From Stenotrophomonas maltophilia (GTDB taxonomy: Bacteria > Pseudomonadota > Gammaproteobacteria > Xanthomonadales > Xanthomonadaceae), in contig NZ_LT906480.1 of NCBI RefSeq assembly GCF_900186865.1, positions 2,436,001 to 2,500,000 on the forward strand: a stretch of DNA of 64,000 nt, given 5' to 3'. The notes under the pieces were generated by a model. It was not told the DNA's origin. It worked only from the letters and a program-made list of their open reading frames with translations, and made no database searches. The translations under genes and the position numbers were made by a program. Positions 40,816-51,398 of the stretch are shown in pieces (positions within the stretch are counted from its first letter, which is position 1; every line of letters starts with the position of its first letter).

Positions 40816-41318
40816 CTCGGAAAATCCGCCCTCAGCTGCATGCGCAGCGCTTCTACAATGGCCGCATAGCGCCGCTTCTGGACCAGATAGCTGGCCAGGA
40901 ACAGCGGAAGCACCAGCAGCATCGGCGCCACCACCGGGCGCATCGCCACCAGCGGCAACAGCAACAGCGACAGGATGGCCACGAACCAGCTGCACAGGCC
41001 AATCACCCGCACTTCGTGCCGTCGCGCGTTGAGTACGATGCGACCGCGCATCACCGGGAAGTAGCGCAGGCCGAAGCTCGGCGCGAAGCTCTCGCGGAAC
41101 GCCATGCTGCCATCGGGCAGCGCATGGAAGGCCAGTTGCAGCCACTTGTCCTGCGGCAGGTCACGTTCCAGGCTGCCCAGCGAGAGGCGGGCCTGCATGG
41201 CCGGTGACGCCGCGATGCGTTCGTTGAACAGGGTGATGCCCCAACTGAAATAACCGGCCACCCAGGCCATCAGAAGGACGGTCTCGATCAGCAGGAGTGC
41301 GATCAGGGTGATGGCCAT
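40812..41318 (-). CDS. Small membrane protein of unknown function
   Basis: A 168-aa protein with a hydrophobic N-terminal helix (about 3-26, ITLIALLLIETVLLMAWVAGYFSW) and a helical hairpin near 104-145 (VIGLCSWFVAILSLLLLPLVA and PVVAPMLLVLPLFLASYLV). Between them is a soluble segment of about 75 residues, probably periplasmic. No family was recognised. It stands alone, convergent with the PAS-GGDEF-EAL gene, and its stop codon lies within a REP. Confidence 0.75.
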   Translation of the reverse strand: MAITLIALLLIETVLLMAWVAGYFSWGITLFNERIAASPAMQARLSLGSLERDLPQDKWLQLAFHALPDGSMAFRESFAPSFGLRYFPVMRGRIVLNARRHEVRVIGLCSWFVAILSLLLLPLVAMRPVVAPMLLVLPLFLASYLVQKRRYAAIVEALRMQLRADFPR

Positions 41319-41371
41319 CGGTCTTCCATGAACGGGATCGGTGGATCATGCCACAACGATTTCGCCACCCC

Positions 41372-41460
41372 GGTAGATCCACGCCATGCGTGGATGTTGC
41401 GGCGAGGGCCAGGCGTCACACCGGCGGATGAAAGCCGTCCACGCACGGCGTGGATCTACT
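41372..41460. repeat. Two facing REPs of the CCACGC family
   Basis: GGTAGATCCACGCCATGCGTGGAT begins at 41372, and the inverted GTCCACGCACGGCGTGGATCTAC spans 41437-41459. They form a facing pair 40 bp apart. The second contains the stop codon TAG (41456-41458) of the small coiled-coil gene. Confidence 0.85.
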
Positions 41461-41671
41461 TCAGCGCTTCCCCGTCCAACCCCAGGTCCCAGGCCAGTCC
41501 CAGCAGCGCCTCGTCCGCCCGCGGCGGGGCGGGGCGCGCGTCCGCCAGCTGCTGCAGTTCGCGGATCTCTTCGCGGGCGACCTCTTCCAGCTGCTGCAGC
41601 TGCTCACGCACGCTCGCGTTGCGCGGGCGCTCGCTATCGGTGAGGGAGGGCAGGGCGCGGATCAGGGTCAT
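41456..41671 (-). CDS. Small coiled-coil protein of unknown function
   Basis: A 71-aa acidic protein, MTLIRALPSLTDSERPRN..., with a strong helical heptad stretch EQLQQLEEVAREEIRELQQLADA at about 24-46. It lies downstream of the chemoreceptor gene on the same strand, after that gene's terminator. No family was recognised. High helix content and amino-acid composition argue for a real protein. A slightly longer N-terminus is possible. Confidence 0.6.
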   Translation of the reverse strand: MTLIRALPSLTDSERPRNASVREQLQQLEEVAREEIRELQQLADARPAPPRADEALLGLAWDLGLDGEALK

Positions 41672-41710
41672 GGTGCGGGTACAGGATGCATCCAACGGCG
41701 GGTCACAGGC

Positions 41711-41736
41711 AAAGGCCCCGGACGAACCGGGGCCTT
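41711..41736 (-). terminator. Terminator of the chemoreceptor gene
   Basis: AAGGCCCCGG-ACGAA-CCGGGGCCTT is a 10-bp perfect stem followed on the minus strand by TTTG, 33 bases after the MCP stop. It separates the receptor from the small coiled-coil gene. Confidence 0.75.
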
Positions 41737-41769
41737 GCGGGCTGCCGGCGAGGGCAGCGGACATCAGGA

Positions 41770-42960
41770 TCAGAACAGCTCGACGGTGCCGGCGCCCATG
41801 CTCTGCTGGGCAACCGGCTTGTGCGGCGGGCGTTCCCACTCGCTGCGCAGTTCGCGCAGGCGGCTGCCGGTGCGCTGCAGGGCGGTGGCGATCTCTTCGT
41901 CGAACACGCCGCCATTGCGGTGCAGCAGTTCCTGCAGGGCCACCGCTTCGCGGTTGATCGCGGTCAGGCGGTCCAGGTGGGTGTGCACGCCGCCCAGCGC
42001 CTGGGTGGCGATGTCCTCGAACTGCAGGGCGCGCACGGCTTCGGCCACGCTGCCATCGATCGAACGGGCGCACTCGGACACTTCGCGCATGCCGTCACCC
42101 AGCGAGGCGTTGATCTGCGCGACGTTGTCGAGCATCGCCGCCGCTTCCTGGCGCGCTTCGCGGGAGCGGTCCATGTCACGCGAGGCCATGTGCGAGACCG
42201 TCTCGCGCACCTTGGCGATGGCGTCCTTGGAGCTGTGTGCCAGCTTGCGGATCTGCTCGTTGAAGGTGGTCGAGCGCTCGGACAGGTTGCGCACTTCGTC
42301 GGCGACCACCGCGAAGCCACGACCGGCTTCACCGGCACGTGCCGCTTCAATGGCAGCGTTCAGGGCCAGCAGGTTGGTCTGGTCGGCGATCGACTTGACG
42401 TCTTCCAGCAGCGCGAAGATGCCATCCAGGTGCTGAGCCATCTGGTCGATGTGCTGCACGGTGGTGCTGCTCTGGCCGCTCACCTGTTCCAACGCTTCGA
42501 CCAGCTGTTCCATGCGGTGGCTGGCGTGCTGGGCGAAACGGGCAACGTCGAGGCCGGCATTGCCTTCGTCACCGGCGCGGTCGACGATGCGCGACAGGGC
42601 CTGGCTCTGCTGGCGCGACTTGCGGTTCATCGCATCGAAGCTGCCACCGAGGCTGGAGACGGCCTGGCGGATCAGGTCACGGGCGCGTTCCACTTCGCCG
42701 CGCGAACCCTCGATCTCGTTGCCGACGAAATTGCGCAGTTCGGTCAGCAGCTGGTCCTGCTCACGCAGGACACGGGCGTGTTCCGGGGAACGGTGTGCCT
42801 GGGTGCGGGTGGTCCACCACGCAAAGCCGAGCCAGCTCAGCGTCATCGTGGTCAGGATCGCCCAGCGCAGGGCGGCCGGCCATTCGAAACCGATGGCGAA
42901 GGGGAGCAGCAGGGTCAGAGCCAGGGGGGCGGCCAGACGGATGAAAATGCGTGAGTACAT
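41770..42960 (-). CDS. Methyl-accepting chemotaxis protein without periplasmic sensor
   Basis: A 396-aa receptor. Two adjacent hydrophobic helices near the N-terminus ([19 protein letters not shown] and [18 protein letters not shown]) leave no room for a periplasmic ligand domain. The signalling hairpin has the conserved tip [29 protein letters not shown] near 205-235. The C-terminal part has [14 protein letters not shown], a pattern seen in receptors of this short class. The ATG at 42960 is preferred, and a GTG seven codons upstream is possible. It probably senses a membrane or cytoplasmic cue. A good sigma-28 promoter lies just upstream. Confidence 0.93.
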   Translation of the reverse strand: MYSRIFIRLAAPLALTLLLPFAIGFEWPAALRWAILTTMTLSWLGFAWWTTRTQAHRSPEHARVLREQDQLLTELRNFVGNEIEGSRGEVERARDLIRQAVSSLGGSFDAMNRKSRQQSQALSRIVDRAGDEGNAGLDVARFAQHASHRMEQLVEALEQVSGQSSTTVQHIDQMAQHLDGIFALLEDVKSIADQTNLLALNAAIEAARAGEAGRGFAVVADEVRNLSERSTTFNEQIRKLAHSSKDAIAKVRETVSHMASRDMDRSREARQEAAAMLDNVAQINASLGDGMREVSECARSIDGSVAEAVRALQFEDIATQALGGVHTHLDRLTAINREAVALQELLHRNGGVFDEEIATALQRTGSRLRELRSEWERPPHKPVAQQSMGAGTVELF

Positions 42961-42988
42961 GGACGTTCTCGGGAGGTGCACGGAGGAT

Positions 42989-43015
42989 GTATCGGCCGTA
43001 CCCCCTTTCTCTTTA
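42989..43015 (-). promoter_or_regulatory. Sigma-28 (FliA) promoter of the chemoreceptor gene
   Basis: The minus strand reads TAAA (43015-43012), exactly 15 bases, then GCCGATAC (42996-42989), differing from the FliA consensus only in the last base. The start is near 42982, about 22 bases before the ATG at 42960. This argues against the GTG start at 42981, which would coincide with the transcription start. Confidence 0.82.
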
Positions 43016-43076
43016 ACGTCGATATGCCTCGAAGTGCATTCTGAATGCGCCGGTTTTCCGGCGCCTTGGCGGCTTC

Positions 43077-43117
43077 GGGGTCAGAGCCCTTTCCGTGCCG
43101 GAAAGGGATCCGACCCC
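43077..43117. repeat. Second GGGGTC...GACCCC palindromic element
   Basis: Outer arms GGGGTCAGAGCCC and GGGATCCGACCCC surround the stem TTTCC/GGAAA. The arms match the reverse complement of the 5751-5789 copy exactly, while the inner stem differs but still pairs. It lies between the hflD stop and the chemoreceptor promoter. Confidence 0.85.
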
Positions 43118-43123
43118 ACACCC

Positions 43124-43738
43124 TCAGGCCAGCTGCCGGTCCACGGCCTCGATCATCGCCTTGCGGCTGAACAGGAAGTCCCAGTAGCTGCCGCCCAGCT
43201 GCCGCCACAGCACCGCAGCGCGCACCGCGGCCAGCAGCAGGGCGCGGATCTCGGCCACCACGCCAGCCTGGCCCAGGTAGTGCGGGTTGCCCTGCACCAT
43301 TACCCGCGGCTTGAGGTGGCTGATGGTGTCGGCGTAAAGGCCTCCCAGGTTGGCCAGCACGTCCGGGTGGCCGCTGTCGCCCAGTTCGGTGGCCTGGCGC
43401 TGGGCGCGCTCGATGCCCGAGGCGACCTTGTTCACAGTGGCGCCATCCTGAACGAAGCGACGCTCCAGCTGCAGCACCGACAGGGCCAGCTTGGGCAGGA
43501 TCGGGTCCTGGCCCTGGCTGCGGAAGTAGTTGTGCAGCAGGCGCAGGCCGGACTTCAGTGCATGGCGGTCACCGAACACCTCCTGCGGCGAGGACGCATC
43601 GACACGGAACACGCTGTCCACGGCGGTGCGCACGGCGGCGGCGTCGGAATGGCCGGTATCGGCGATACGGCGTACCTGCTGCAGGGCCTGGGCAATGCCG
43701 GCCAGGGCCAGGACGCGGTCGTCGACAGTGAAACTCAT
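43124..43738 (-). CDS. hflD: HflD family protein
   Basis: A 204-aa mostly helical protein with the HflD features [30 protein letters not shown] and [10 protein letters not shown]. In Escherichia coli HflD is a peripheral inner-membrane protein that binds phage lambda CII and lowers lysogenisation, and its normal cellular role is unclear. It overlaps the mnmA stop by four bases, the usual hflD-mnmA arrangement of gamma-proteobacteria. Confidence 0.92.
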   Translation of the reverse strand: MSFTVDDRVLALAGIAQALQQVRRIADTGHSDAAAVRTAVDSVFRVDASSPQEVFGDRHALKSGLRLLHNYFRSQGQDPILPKLALSVLQLERRFVQDGATVNKVASGIERAQRQATELGDSGHPDVLANLGGLYADTISHLKPRVMVQGNPHYLGQAGVVAEIRALLLAAVRAAVLWRQLGGSYWDFLFSRKAMIEAVDRQLA

Positions 43739-44877
43739 GCAGCGATTACCTCAAAAGGGGACGGGGTGGTGCGCAGGCGCTGTTCCAGCGGCGCATCGGT
43801 GGCGGCGATCACCGCGCCACCCAGGCACACGTCACCGTCATACAGCACCAGCGATTGACCGGGGGTAACGGCGCGCTGCGGGCGCGCGAAGGTGACCAGC
43901 ACGCTGCCATCGTCCAGCACCTGGACCGTACACGGCTCATCGGGCTGGCGGTAGCGGGTCTGGGCGGTGCATTCGAAGCGCCGTGCCGGCGGCGAACCGG
44001 CGATCCAGTGCGCGGTTTCCGAACGCAGGCGCTCGGACAGCATCCACTTGCTGTCGCGGTCCTGGTCCACGTACAGCACGTTGCTGGCCACATCCTTGCC
44101 GACCACGTACCACGGTGCGGCCGGGCGGCCGCGCACGCCGCCGATGTTCAGGCCCTCGCGCTGGCCCAGGGTGAAATAGAACACGCCCGGATGTTCGGCG
44201 ATCACGCTGCCGTCGGCCGGGTCGAGGATCTGGCCGGGCCTGGCCGGCAGGTAGCGGCCAAGGAACTCGCGGAAGTCACGCTCGCCGATGAAGCAGATGC
44301 CGGTGGAGTCTTTCTTGGCGTGGGTCGGCAGGCTGACGTCACGCGCGATCCGGCGCAGGTCGGTCTTTTCCAGGTCGCCGATCGGGAACAGGGTGGCCGC
44401 CAGCTGCTCCTGGCCCAGCTGGTGCAGGAAGTAGCTCTGGTCCTTGGAACGGTCGGCGCCGCGCAGCAGCAGCCACTGGTGGCCGCGCTGGGTCACCCGT
44501 GCATAGTGCCCGGTGGCGATGCGTTCGGCGCCCAGCTCGCGGGCGGCATCCAGGAAGTGCTTGAACTTCACTTCGCGGTTGCACAGCACGTCCGGATTCG
44601 GAGTGCGACCGGCGGCGTACTCGGCCAGGAAGTGCTCGAACACGCCCTGCCAGTACTCGCTTGAGAAGTCGCGGAAGTGGAACGGGATGCCGAGCAGGCC
44701 GCAGACGGCCACCGCATCGCGGCGGTCGTCCTCGGCGCGGCAGTCGCCGCTGCCATCGTCGGCCCAGTTCTGCATGAACAGGCCGGCCACGGCTTCGCCC
44801 TGCTGTACCAGGCGCCAGGCGGCGACCGAAGAGTCGACACCTCCGGAGACGCCCACCATCACGCGCGGAGTGCTCAT
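43735..44877 (-). CDS. mnmA: tRNA-specific 2-thiouridylase MnmA
   Basis: A 380-aa enzyme with the PP-loop SGGVDSS at about 11-17, catalytic Cys99 in [10 protein letters not shown] and the persulfide Cys195 in [13 protein letters not shown]. It inserts sulfur at the 2-position of wobble uridine 34 in Lys, Glu and Gln tRNAs, using sulfur relayed by the Tus proteins. Length is normal. It overlaps nudJ by four bases upstream and hflD by four bases downstream, so the three are translationally coupled. Confidence 0.97.
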   Translation of the reverse strand: MSTPRVMVGVSGGVDSSVAAWRLVQQGEAVAGLFMQNWADDGSGDCRAEDDRRDAVAVCGLLGIPFHFRDFSSEYWQGVFEHFLAEYAAGRTPNPDVLCNREVKFKHFLDAARELGAERIATGHYARVTQRGHQWLLLRGADRSKDQSYFLHQLGQEQLAATLFPIGDLEKTDLRRIARDVSLPTHAKKDSTGICFIGERDFREFLGRYLPARPGQILDPADGSVIAEHPGVFYFTLGQREGLNIGGVRGRPAAPWYVVGKDVASNVLYVDQDRDSKWMLSERLRSETAHWIAGSPPARRFECTAQTRYRQPDEPCTVQVLDDGSVLVTFARPQRAVTPGQSLVLYDGDVCLGGAVIAATDAPLEQRLRTTPSPFEVIAA

Positions 44878-45335
44878 GCGACCTCCCGGACCAGCGAAAG
44901 CGGATGGCGCTGGCCACCCAGGTAATCAGCCACCACCTGCCAGACCAGCGGGCTGCGCTGGCGCTCGCCGGCGGCCTGCAGTTCGGCCGGGGTCAGCCAC
45001 AGCGCGCGGTCGATGCCGGTGTCCAGTGGCTGCGCCGGGTCGTGTGAGACCGGGCGCGCCGCGTAGCAGAAGCGCAGGAAGGCGGTGCCGTCGCCGGCAG
45101 TCCACTGGTAGCAGCCGATGAAATGGGTCAGCTGCACCGTCCAGCCGGTTTCCTCGCGGGTCTCGCGCAGGGCCGCCTCGGCCAGGCTTTCGCCCGGCTC
45201 GAGGTGGCCGGCCGGCTGGTTCAGCACCTGCCGGCCATCGATGGTCTCTTCAACCAGCAACACGCGGCCGCCGTCGACCACCACCGTGGCGACGGTGGCG
45301 TGCGGTGCCCAGCGCGGGTCCGGCGTGGCGTTCAA
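44874..45335 (-). CDS. nudJ: Nudix hydrolase, NudJ-like phosphatase
   Basis: A 153-aa Nudix enzyme. The complete Nudix box [23 protein letters not shown] at 43-65 fits GX5EX7REUXEEXGU. NudJ hydrolyses pyrophosphate from hydroxymethylpyrimidine pyrophosphate and nucleoside phosphates. The order nudJ-mnmA-hflD is widespread in gamma-proteobacteria. It lies one base after the secreted-protein gene at 45337-45807. Confidence 0.88.
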   Translation of the reverse strand: MNATPDPRWAPHATVATVVVDGGRVLLVEETIDGRQVLNQPAGHLEPGESLAEAALRETREETGWTVQLTHFIGCYQWTAGDGTAFLRFCYAARPVSHDPAQPLDTGIDRALWLTPAELQAAGERQRSPLVWQVVADYLGGQRHPLSLVREVA

Positions 45336-45336
45336 C

Positions 45337-45807
45337 TCAGAACTCGTCCTTCTTGGTCAGTTCCAGCTCCATGGCGTCGGCGGTGCGGATGGCCGCATCG
45401 ATGGCGTCGCTGAGCTGGTCGGCAGTGGCATCGGCGTCGATCTTGACCACGAACATGGCGGTGGTGTCCTGCTTTACCCAGCCGCCCATCTTGGCATCCT
45501 GCGAATCTTCCAGCAGGCGGTTGGCCACGGCCACCGGGAACTGCTTGGTCTTCGCGTTGTAGGCCGGCGACCAGATCTCGCGGATGTTGTGGGTACCGAA
45601 ATCTTCCACCGACGAACGCACGTAGACCATCTGGGTGCGGTCACCCTCGACGTCGAAGACCATGCGGTAGTCGCCGTCCTCATCGACTTCGTAGGTGTAG
45701 CCCAGCTTGTCCAGATGGCGGGCCACGGCCTTGTCGGCGTCTGCGGCGGCAGCGGAGCCGGTGGCAGCCAGAGCGATCAGGAGGGCGGGGAGAAGGGTCC
45801 TTTTCAT
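45337..45807 (-). CDS. Small secreted protein of unknown function
   Basis: A 156-aa protein with a clear signal peptide MKRTLLPALLIALAATGSAAA. The mature part of about 135 residues is acidic and mixed alpha/beta (KLGYTYEVDEDGDYRMVFDVEGDRTQMVYVRSS). The pattern resembles the periplasmic YbjN-type fold, but this is only an impression. The ATG at 45805-45807 has AGGATCTTC upstream. It is first in the nudJ-mnmA-hflD unit and divergent from clpS. Confidence 0.75.
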   Translation of the reverse strand: MKRTLLPALLIALAATGSAAAADADKAVARHLDKLGYTYEVDEDGDYRMVFDVEGDRTQMVYVRSSVEDFGTHNIREIWSPAYNAKTKQFPVAVANRLLEDSQDAKMGGWVKQDTTAMFVVKIDADATADQLSDAIDAAIRTADAMELELTKKDEF

Positions 45808-45907
45808 GAAGATCCTGTGAAACAGTGTTGAGAGAGGGTGCAATTGTGACGGTGGGCGTGCGTGCCGTCCAATCTGCGGCAGGCCGACGCAGGCGCGCCC
45901 GAGCCTC

Positions 45908-45913
45908 TATAAT
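45908..45913 (+). promoter_or_regulatory. -10 box of clpS
   Basis: A perfect TATAAT ends six bases before the clpS ATG, so the predicted transcription start coincides with the start codon. No good -35 hexamer or Shine-Dalgarno sequence was seen. Confidence 0.6.
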
Positions 45914-45919
45914 GGCCCG

Positions 45920-46246
45920 ATGCCCCATGAGTCTTCCCCCGATTCCCAGCACGAGCACGGCGTCGCCGTAGAGGCCGTGCGCCCGGAAGTGGCGCCGCCG
46001 CCGTTCTACCAGGTGATGCTGCTCAATGACGACTACACCCCGATGGATTTCGTGGTGGATGTGCTGCAGCAGTTCTTCAGCATGGACTTGGACAAGGCCA
46101 CGCAGGTGATGCTGCACGTCCATACCCGCGGCCGCGGCGTGTGCGGGGTGTTCACCCGCGAAGTGGCCGAGACCAAGGTCGCCCAGGTCAACGAGTACTC
46201 GCGGATGAACCAGCACCCGCTGCTGTGCACGATGGAAAAGGCCTGA
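45920..46246 (+). CDS. clpS: ClpA adaptor ClpS
   Basis: A 108-aa adaptor. A flexible acidic N-terminus is followed by the ClpS core [28 protein letters not shown] and [24 protein letters not shown]. ClpS binds N-terminal Leu, Phe, Tyr and Trp of N-degron substrates through its ND motif and hands them to ClpAP. A -10 box TATAAT lies six bases upstream of the ATG, implying a leaderless mRNA. clpA is 1.1 kb downstream, separated by an opposite-strand gene. Confidence 0.96.
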   Translation: MPHESSPDSQHEHGVAVEAVRPEVAPPPFYQVMLLNDDYTPMDFVVDVLQQFFSMDLDKATQVMLHVHTRGRGVCGVFTREVAETKVAQVNEYSRMNQHPLLCTMEKA

Positions 46247-46287
46247 CCAGCTGCCGGTTCTCGTCCGGGCACATCGATCCCGGATGG

Positions 46288-46371
46288 GTGTGCCCACCAA
46301 GGTGGGCACCTACCAAGGCAGAAGCCCGTGTCGATCAGGGATGGCGCGTGCCCACCAAGCTGGGCGCCTAC
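46288..46371. repeat. Two hairpins of the GTGCCCACC-AAGG family
   Basis: GTGCCCACC-AA-GGTGGGCAC followed by CTACC (about 46290-46314) and an imperfect second copy GTGCCCACC-AAGC-TGGGCGCCTAC (46348-46371), both of the GTAG-tailed type. They lie between the convergent clpS and aminoglycoside-kinase-like genes and may serve both as a transcript end. Confidence 0.8.
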
Positions 46372-46381
46372 GGGGTGGGTT

Positions 46382-47194
46382 TCACGCTTCCGCCAGCGCC
46401 TCCAGGGCCATCCGGGCGACTGTCTCGTCGATATCGGCCGGGTCGCCGTCATCCCTGAACCACACTGCCGACAGCGCAGTGCTGGCCGCGATCCAGCGCA
46501 GCAGGCGTGTGCGTTCCAGTTCGGCCAGCGCACAGACCTGCTCAAGGCGGATCGCAAACCGCTCGGGCCGCGTCGCAACGTGGATGCCCGGACCACAGAG
46601 GTCCGGGTTGCTGAACATCGTCGTGTAATCGAACGCACGGTCCCCCAGCAGTCGCTTCGGGTCGATCGCCAACCAGCCGCGCGGGCCGAAATCCAGCACA
46701 TTGTCATGATGCAGGTCGCCGTGCAGCGGGCGGATCTCCTGTTCGTCATGCAGCAGCCCCTCCGCCAGTGATCTGCACTGTTCCAGCAGTGGCGGCAGGA
46801 CAGCCCTTGGCTGCAGCAGGTCGGCGAACCATGTACGCAGGCAGACCAGTTCCGCTGGCGGCGCGCTCCGTGGCCGGTGCAGCCGCTGCAGGGCCTGGCA
46901 CAGGATCGCGGTGCAGGCGTCATCGTCGCCCTCGATCGAGCGTTGCCGCAGCGAGTCACCGCGGGCACGCTCGATCAGGATCGCAGGCCCCTCGTGGGCC
47001 AGCAGGCGGGCGGCGCCATCGCCGTTCCACCAGCGTAGCAGGCGATGGCTGTTCTGCTCCTCGGTCTCGCTGCTGATCTTCAGCATCGCTGGCTCGCCCG
47101 CAGCGGTCAGCACCGGCCAGAGCCGGGCGTGGGGCGTACGGATGGCCGGGCCATCACGCCGCAATCGCCAGCGGCTCAGGTAGGGTTCGCTCAT
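46382..47194 (-). CDS. APH(6)-type aminoglycoside/hydroxyurea kinase homologue
   Basis: A 270-aa kinase of the APH_6_hur family, which includes streptomycin 6-phosphotransferases such as StrB. The catalytic loop is PLHGDLHHDN (about 156-165) with a DFG-like metal site in LAIDPK near 175-180, followed by RAFDYTTMFSNPDLCGP. Residue patterns are complete, so it could phosphorylate aminoglycosides, but chromosomal members often have other or unknown substrates. It lies between clpS and clpA with no mobile-element signs. It probably belongs to the intrinsic gene set. Confidence 0.82.
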   Translation of the reverse strand: MSEPYLSRWRLRRDGPAIRTPHARLWPVLTAAGEPAMLKISSETEEQNSHRLLRWWNGDGAARLLAHEGPAILIERARGDSLRQRSIEGDDDACTAILCQALQRLHRPRSAPPAELVCLRTWFADLLQPRAVLPPLLEQCRSLAEGLLHDEQEIRPLHGDLHHDNVLDFGPRGWLAIDPKRLLGDRAFDYTTMFSNPDLCGPGIHVATRPERFAIRLEQVCALAELERTRLLRWIAASTALSAVWFRDDGDPADIDETVARMALEALAEA

Positions 47195-47332
47195 GCTGGG
47201 TGGGCTGTCCTGGAGTGAATGAACATCAAGCGATCTGTACTGCTAACGCCATCTGAACGCCGCAATCCGCTAGGGTGATGGAAATCGCGTAGTCAGGCCG
47301 CATATTGTCCCCATCTGCCGCCGGAGTAATCC

Positions 47333-49618
<2,286 letters not shown>

Positions 49619-49654
49619 GCTGACGCCGCAGGCTTGGCGTGAAAGACTGGAAAT

Positions 49655-49682
49655 GACAAGGGCGGCTTCGGCCGCCCTTGTC
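49655..49682 (+). terminator. Terminator of clpA
   Basis: GACAAGGGCGGC-TTCG-GCCGCCCTTGTC is a 12-bp perfect stem with a UUCG tetraloop, 37 bases after the clpA stop. It may also serve the convergent secreted-protein gene ending at 49697. Confidence 0.8.
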
Positions 49683-49696
49683 GCATGCACTGCAAC

Positions 49697-50080
49697 TCAA
49701 CGCCCCTGCTGCGCCAGCCGCCTGAAGGTCGCCGCATCGATCGGTTCGATCCGGGTCACGGTGCAGTGATTGCTGTCGGTTTTCAGTGTGCTGCGGGCAT
49801 CGCCGCAGATCCGTTCAGGGGTGCTGGGCGTGAAGAAGACATAGCTGGCCGAGGCGGCAGCGCCCAGGCAGCGCTTCTGCAGGTGCACCCGATAGTGGTT
49901 GTCGCCGTCGCGCAGCAGCACCTCGCGTTCCGTGCTGGAGGGGCGGATATCGCGATTGGCGCCGAGGGCAATGCACTCGGACGCGTTGGAGGGCTTGCTG
50001 GATTCAGCGGCGAATGCCGCCAGGGGGAGGCTGACCAGCAGAACTGCCGGCAGCAGGACGTGCGGGAGCAGGGCGTTCAT
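49697..50080 (-). CDS. Small exported protein, possibly DUF6491
   Basis: A 127-aa protein with signal peptide MNALLPHVLLPAVLLVSLPLAAFA. The mature part has three or four cysteines (CIALGANRDIRPSS, KRCLGAA, RICGDARS, NHCTVTRIEPID), a spacing reminiscent of the DUF6491 family, with disulfides likely in the periplasm. The family call is tentative. It lies between clpA and infA, convergent with clpA. Confidence 0.7.
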   Translation of the reverse strand: MNALLPHVLLPAVLLVSLPLAAFAAESSKPSNASECIALGANRDIRPSSTEREVLLRDGDNHYRVHLQKRCLGAAASASYVFFTPSTPERICGDARSTLKTDSNHCTVTRIEPIDAATFRRLAQQGR

Positions 50081-50225
50081 GATCGGGAGGGGGTGGCGAT
50101 CCGGACTGGATCGGATCCCACGATGCCGCGGCGGCTGCAGGCGCGAATCTGCCGCAAGCGGGGCTGACCGACGCCACGGTGAGCTCGGTCACGGTGACCT
50201 CCGGCAGGGCCGGATTCCGGGCATG

Positions 50226-50257
50226 ACAAAAGGCCAGCAACCAGGGCTGGCCTTGTC
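50226..50257 (-). terminator. Terminator of infA
   Basis: On the minus strand AAGGCCAGC-N7-GCTGGCCTT is followed by TTG after a TTTT run (GCCTTTTGTC), 23 bases past the infA stop. It is a typical intrinsic terminator. Confidence 0.82.
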
Positions 50258-50280
50258 GAGTGGCGCCAGGCGCCGACCGC

Positions 50281-50499
50281 TTACTTCATGCGGTAGGTGA
50301 TACGACCCTTGGTCAGGTCATACGGGGTCATTTCAACCTTGACCCGGTCACCGGTGAGGATGCGGATGTAGTTCTTGCGCATGCGGCCGGAGATATGGGC
50401 GATGATTTCGTGCCCATTTTCCAGGCGAACGCGGAAAGTGGTGTTCGGCAGCGTCTCGCTGACGGTGCCCTCGAACTCGATGGAATCGTCTTTCGACAT
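50281..50499 (-). CDS. infA: Translation initiation factor IF-1
   Basis: A 72-aa OB-fold protein that is an exact size match to IF-1 ([24 protein letters not shown] ... [25 protein letters not shown]). It binds the ribosomal A site and stimulates IF-2 and IF-3 action. The neighbourhood with aat and clpA is the usual gamma-proteobacterial one. It is monocistronic: its own promoter lies upstream and a terminator follows. Confidence 0.97.
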   Translation of the reverse strand: MSKDDSIEFEGTVSETLPNTTFRVRLENGHEIIAHISGRMRKNYIRILTGDRVKVEMTPYDLTKGRITYRMK

Positions 50500-50548
50500 G
50501 TAGTCCTGTGCGGTTCAGAAAACGGCCACGCTGGGCCTAAGGCGCGGT

Positions 50549-50577
50549 ATTTTACGCTTGACGGCGCCAGCTTGCAA
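50549..50577 (-). promoter_or_regulatory. Sigma-70 promoter of infA
   Basis: The minus strand reads TTGCAA (50577-50572), 17 bases, TAAAAT (50554-50549). The start would be near 50542, about 43 bases before the infA ATG. Confidence 0.65.
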
Positions 50578-50585
50578 AGTTTGTG

Positions 50586-51326
50586 TTAACCCCCGGCCAA
50601 ACGCCGTGCTGGCAGGCGTCCAACCGCTTGGGTCCACGGGCCTTCCCGGCCGTCACCGCGCACGGCCCGGCGCACGTGCTGCAGGAATTCCGCGCGCGGC
50701 AGGTGCTCGGCGCCCATCCGCAGCAGGTGCGGATTCTCCACCTGGGCATCGATCAGTTCCCAGCCCCAACCATGCAGGGTGGATGCCAGGGCGGCCAGGG
50801 CGATCTTGGAGCCGCCGCTGGCGCCGCTGAACATGCTTTCGCCGAAGAACATCGACCCGATTGCCACCCCGTAGATGCCACCGACCAGGGTCTGCCGGTC
50901 CCAGACTTCAAACGAATGGGCGAAGCCCAGGTCGTGCAGCTGGCCGTAGGCCTCGACCATCGCCGGGCTGATCCAGGTGCCGTCCTGGCCGGGCCGCGGT
51001 GCTGCCGCACAGGCGCGCATCACGCGGCTGAAGGCGGTGTCGGCGGTGACCTCCCACGTACTGCTGCGCAGCTGGCGGCGGAACCGGCTGGACAGATGCA
51101 CGCCCTCGGTGCGGAACACCATGCGCGGGTCCGGCGACCACCACAGGATCGGCTTGCCCTCGCTGAACCACGGAAAGATGCCGCCAGCGTAGGCATTGAG
51201 CAGGCGCACCGGGTGCAGGTCACCGCCGACGGCGAGCAGGCCATCGGGCTGGCGCAGCGCGGTCTCGGCTGGAGGAAAGGGGGCGTCCGGCGCATCAGCC
51301 AGGCGCCAGGGCAGCTGGCGGGTCAT
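50586..51326 (-). CDS. aat: Leucyl/phenylalanyl-tRNA-protein transferase
   Basis: A 246-aa transferase. The conserved GGDLHPVRLLNAYAGGIFPWF, WWSPDPRMVF, TWISPAMVEAYGQLHDLGFAHSFEVWD and MFFGESMFS segments are present. It transfers Leu or Phe from tRNA to N-terminal Arg or Lys, making N-degrons for ClpS-ClpAP, so it works with the clp genes nearby. The ATG at 51324-51326 is used because an upstream extension would overlap the divergent gene at 51399. It lies upstream of infA. Confidence 0.96.
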   Translation of the reverse strand: MTRQLPWRLADAPDAPFPPAETALRQPDGLLAVGGDLHPVRLLNAYAGGIFPWFSEGKPILWWSPDPRMVFRTEGVHLSSRFRRQLRSSTWEVTADTAFSRVMRACAAAPRPGQDGTWISPAMVEAYGQLHDLGFAHSFEVWDRQTLVGGIYGVAIGSMFFGESMFSGASGGSKIALAALASTLHGWGWELIDAQVENPHLLRMGAEHLPRAEFLQHVRRAVRGDGREGPWTQAVGRLPARRLAGG

Positions 51327-51398
51327 GCCGCCATTGTATTCGCCGTGGTGACCGCTGATGTCTGGCACCATCAGCGTCCAACGGCAAGGAGCCCACGC

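Noticed and set aside
46382..47194. Recently acquired resistance gene
   Set aside because: No insertion sequence, integron or composition shift was seen around it.
50100..50280. tRNA gene near infA
   Set aside because: No cloverleaf or CCA-type end was found. The only structure is the infA terminator.
50583..51398. N-terminal extension of the DUF1963-like gene back across aat
   Set aside because: It would be antisense to the whole of aat. The ATG at 51399 has a good ribosome binding site.
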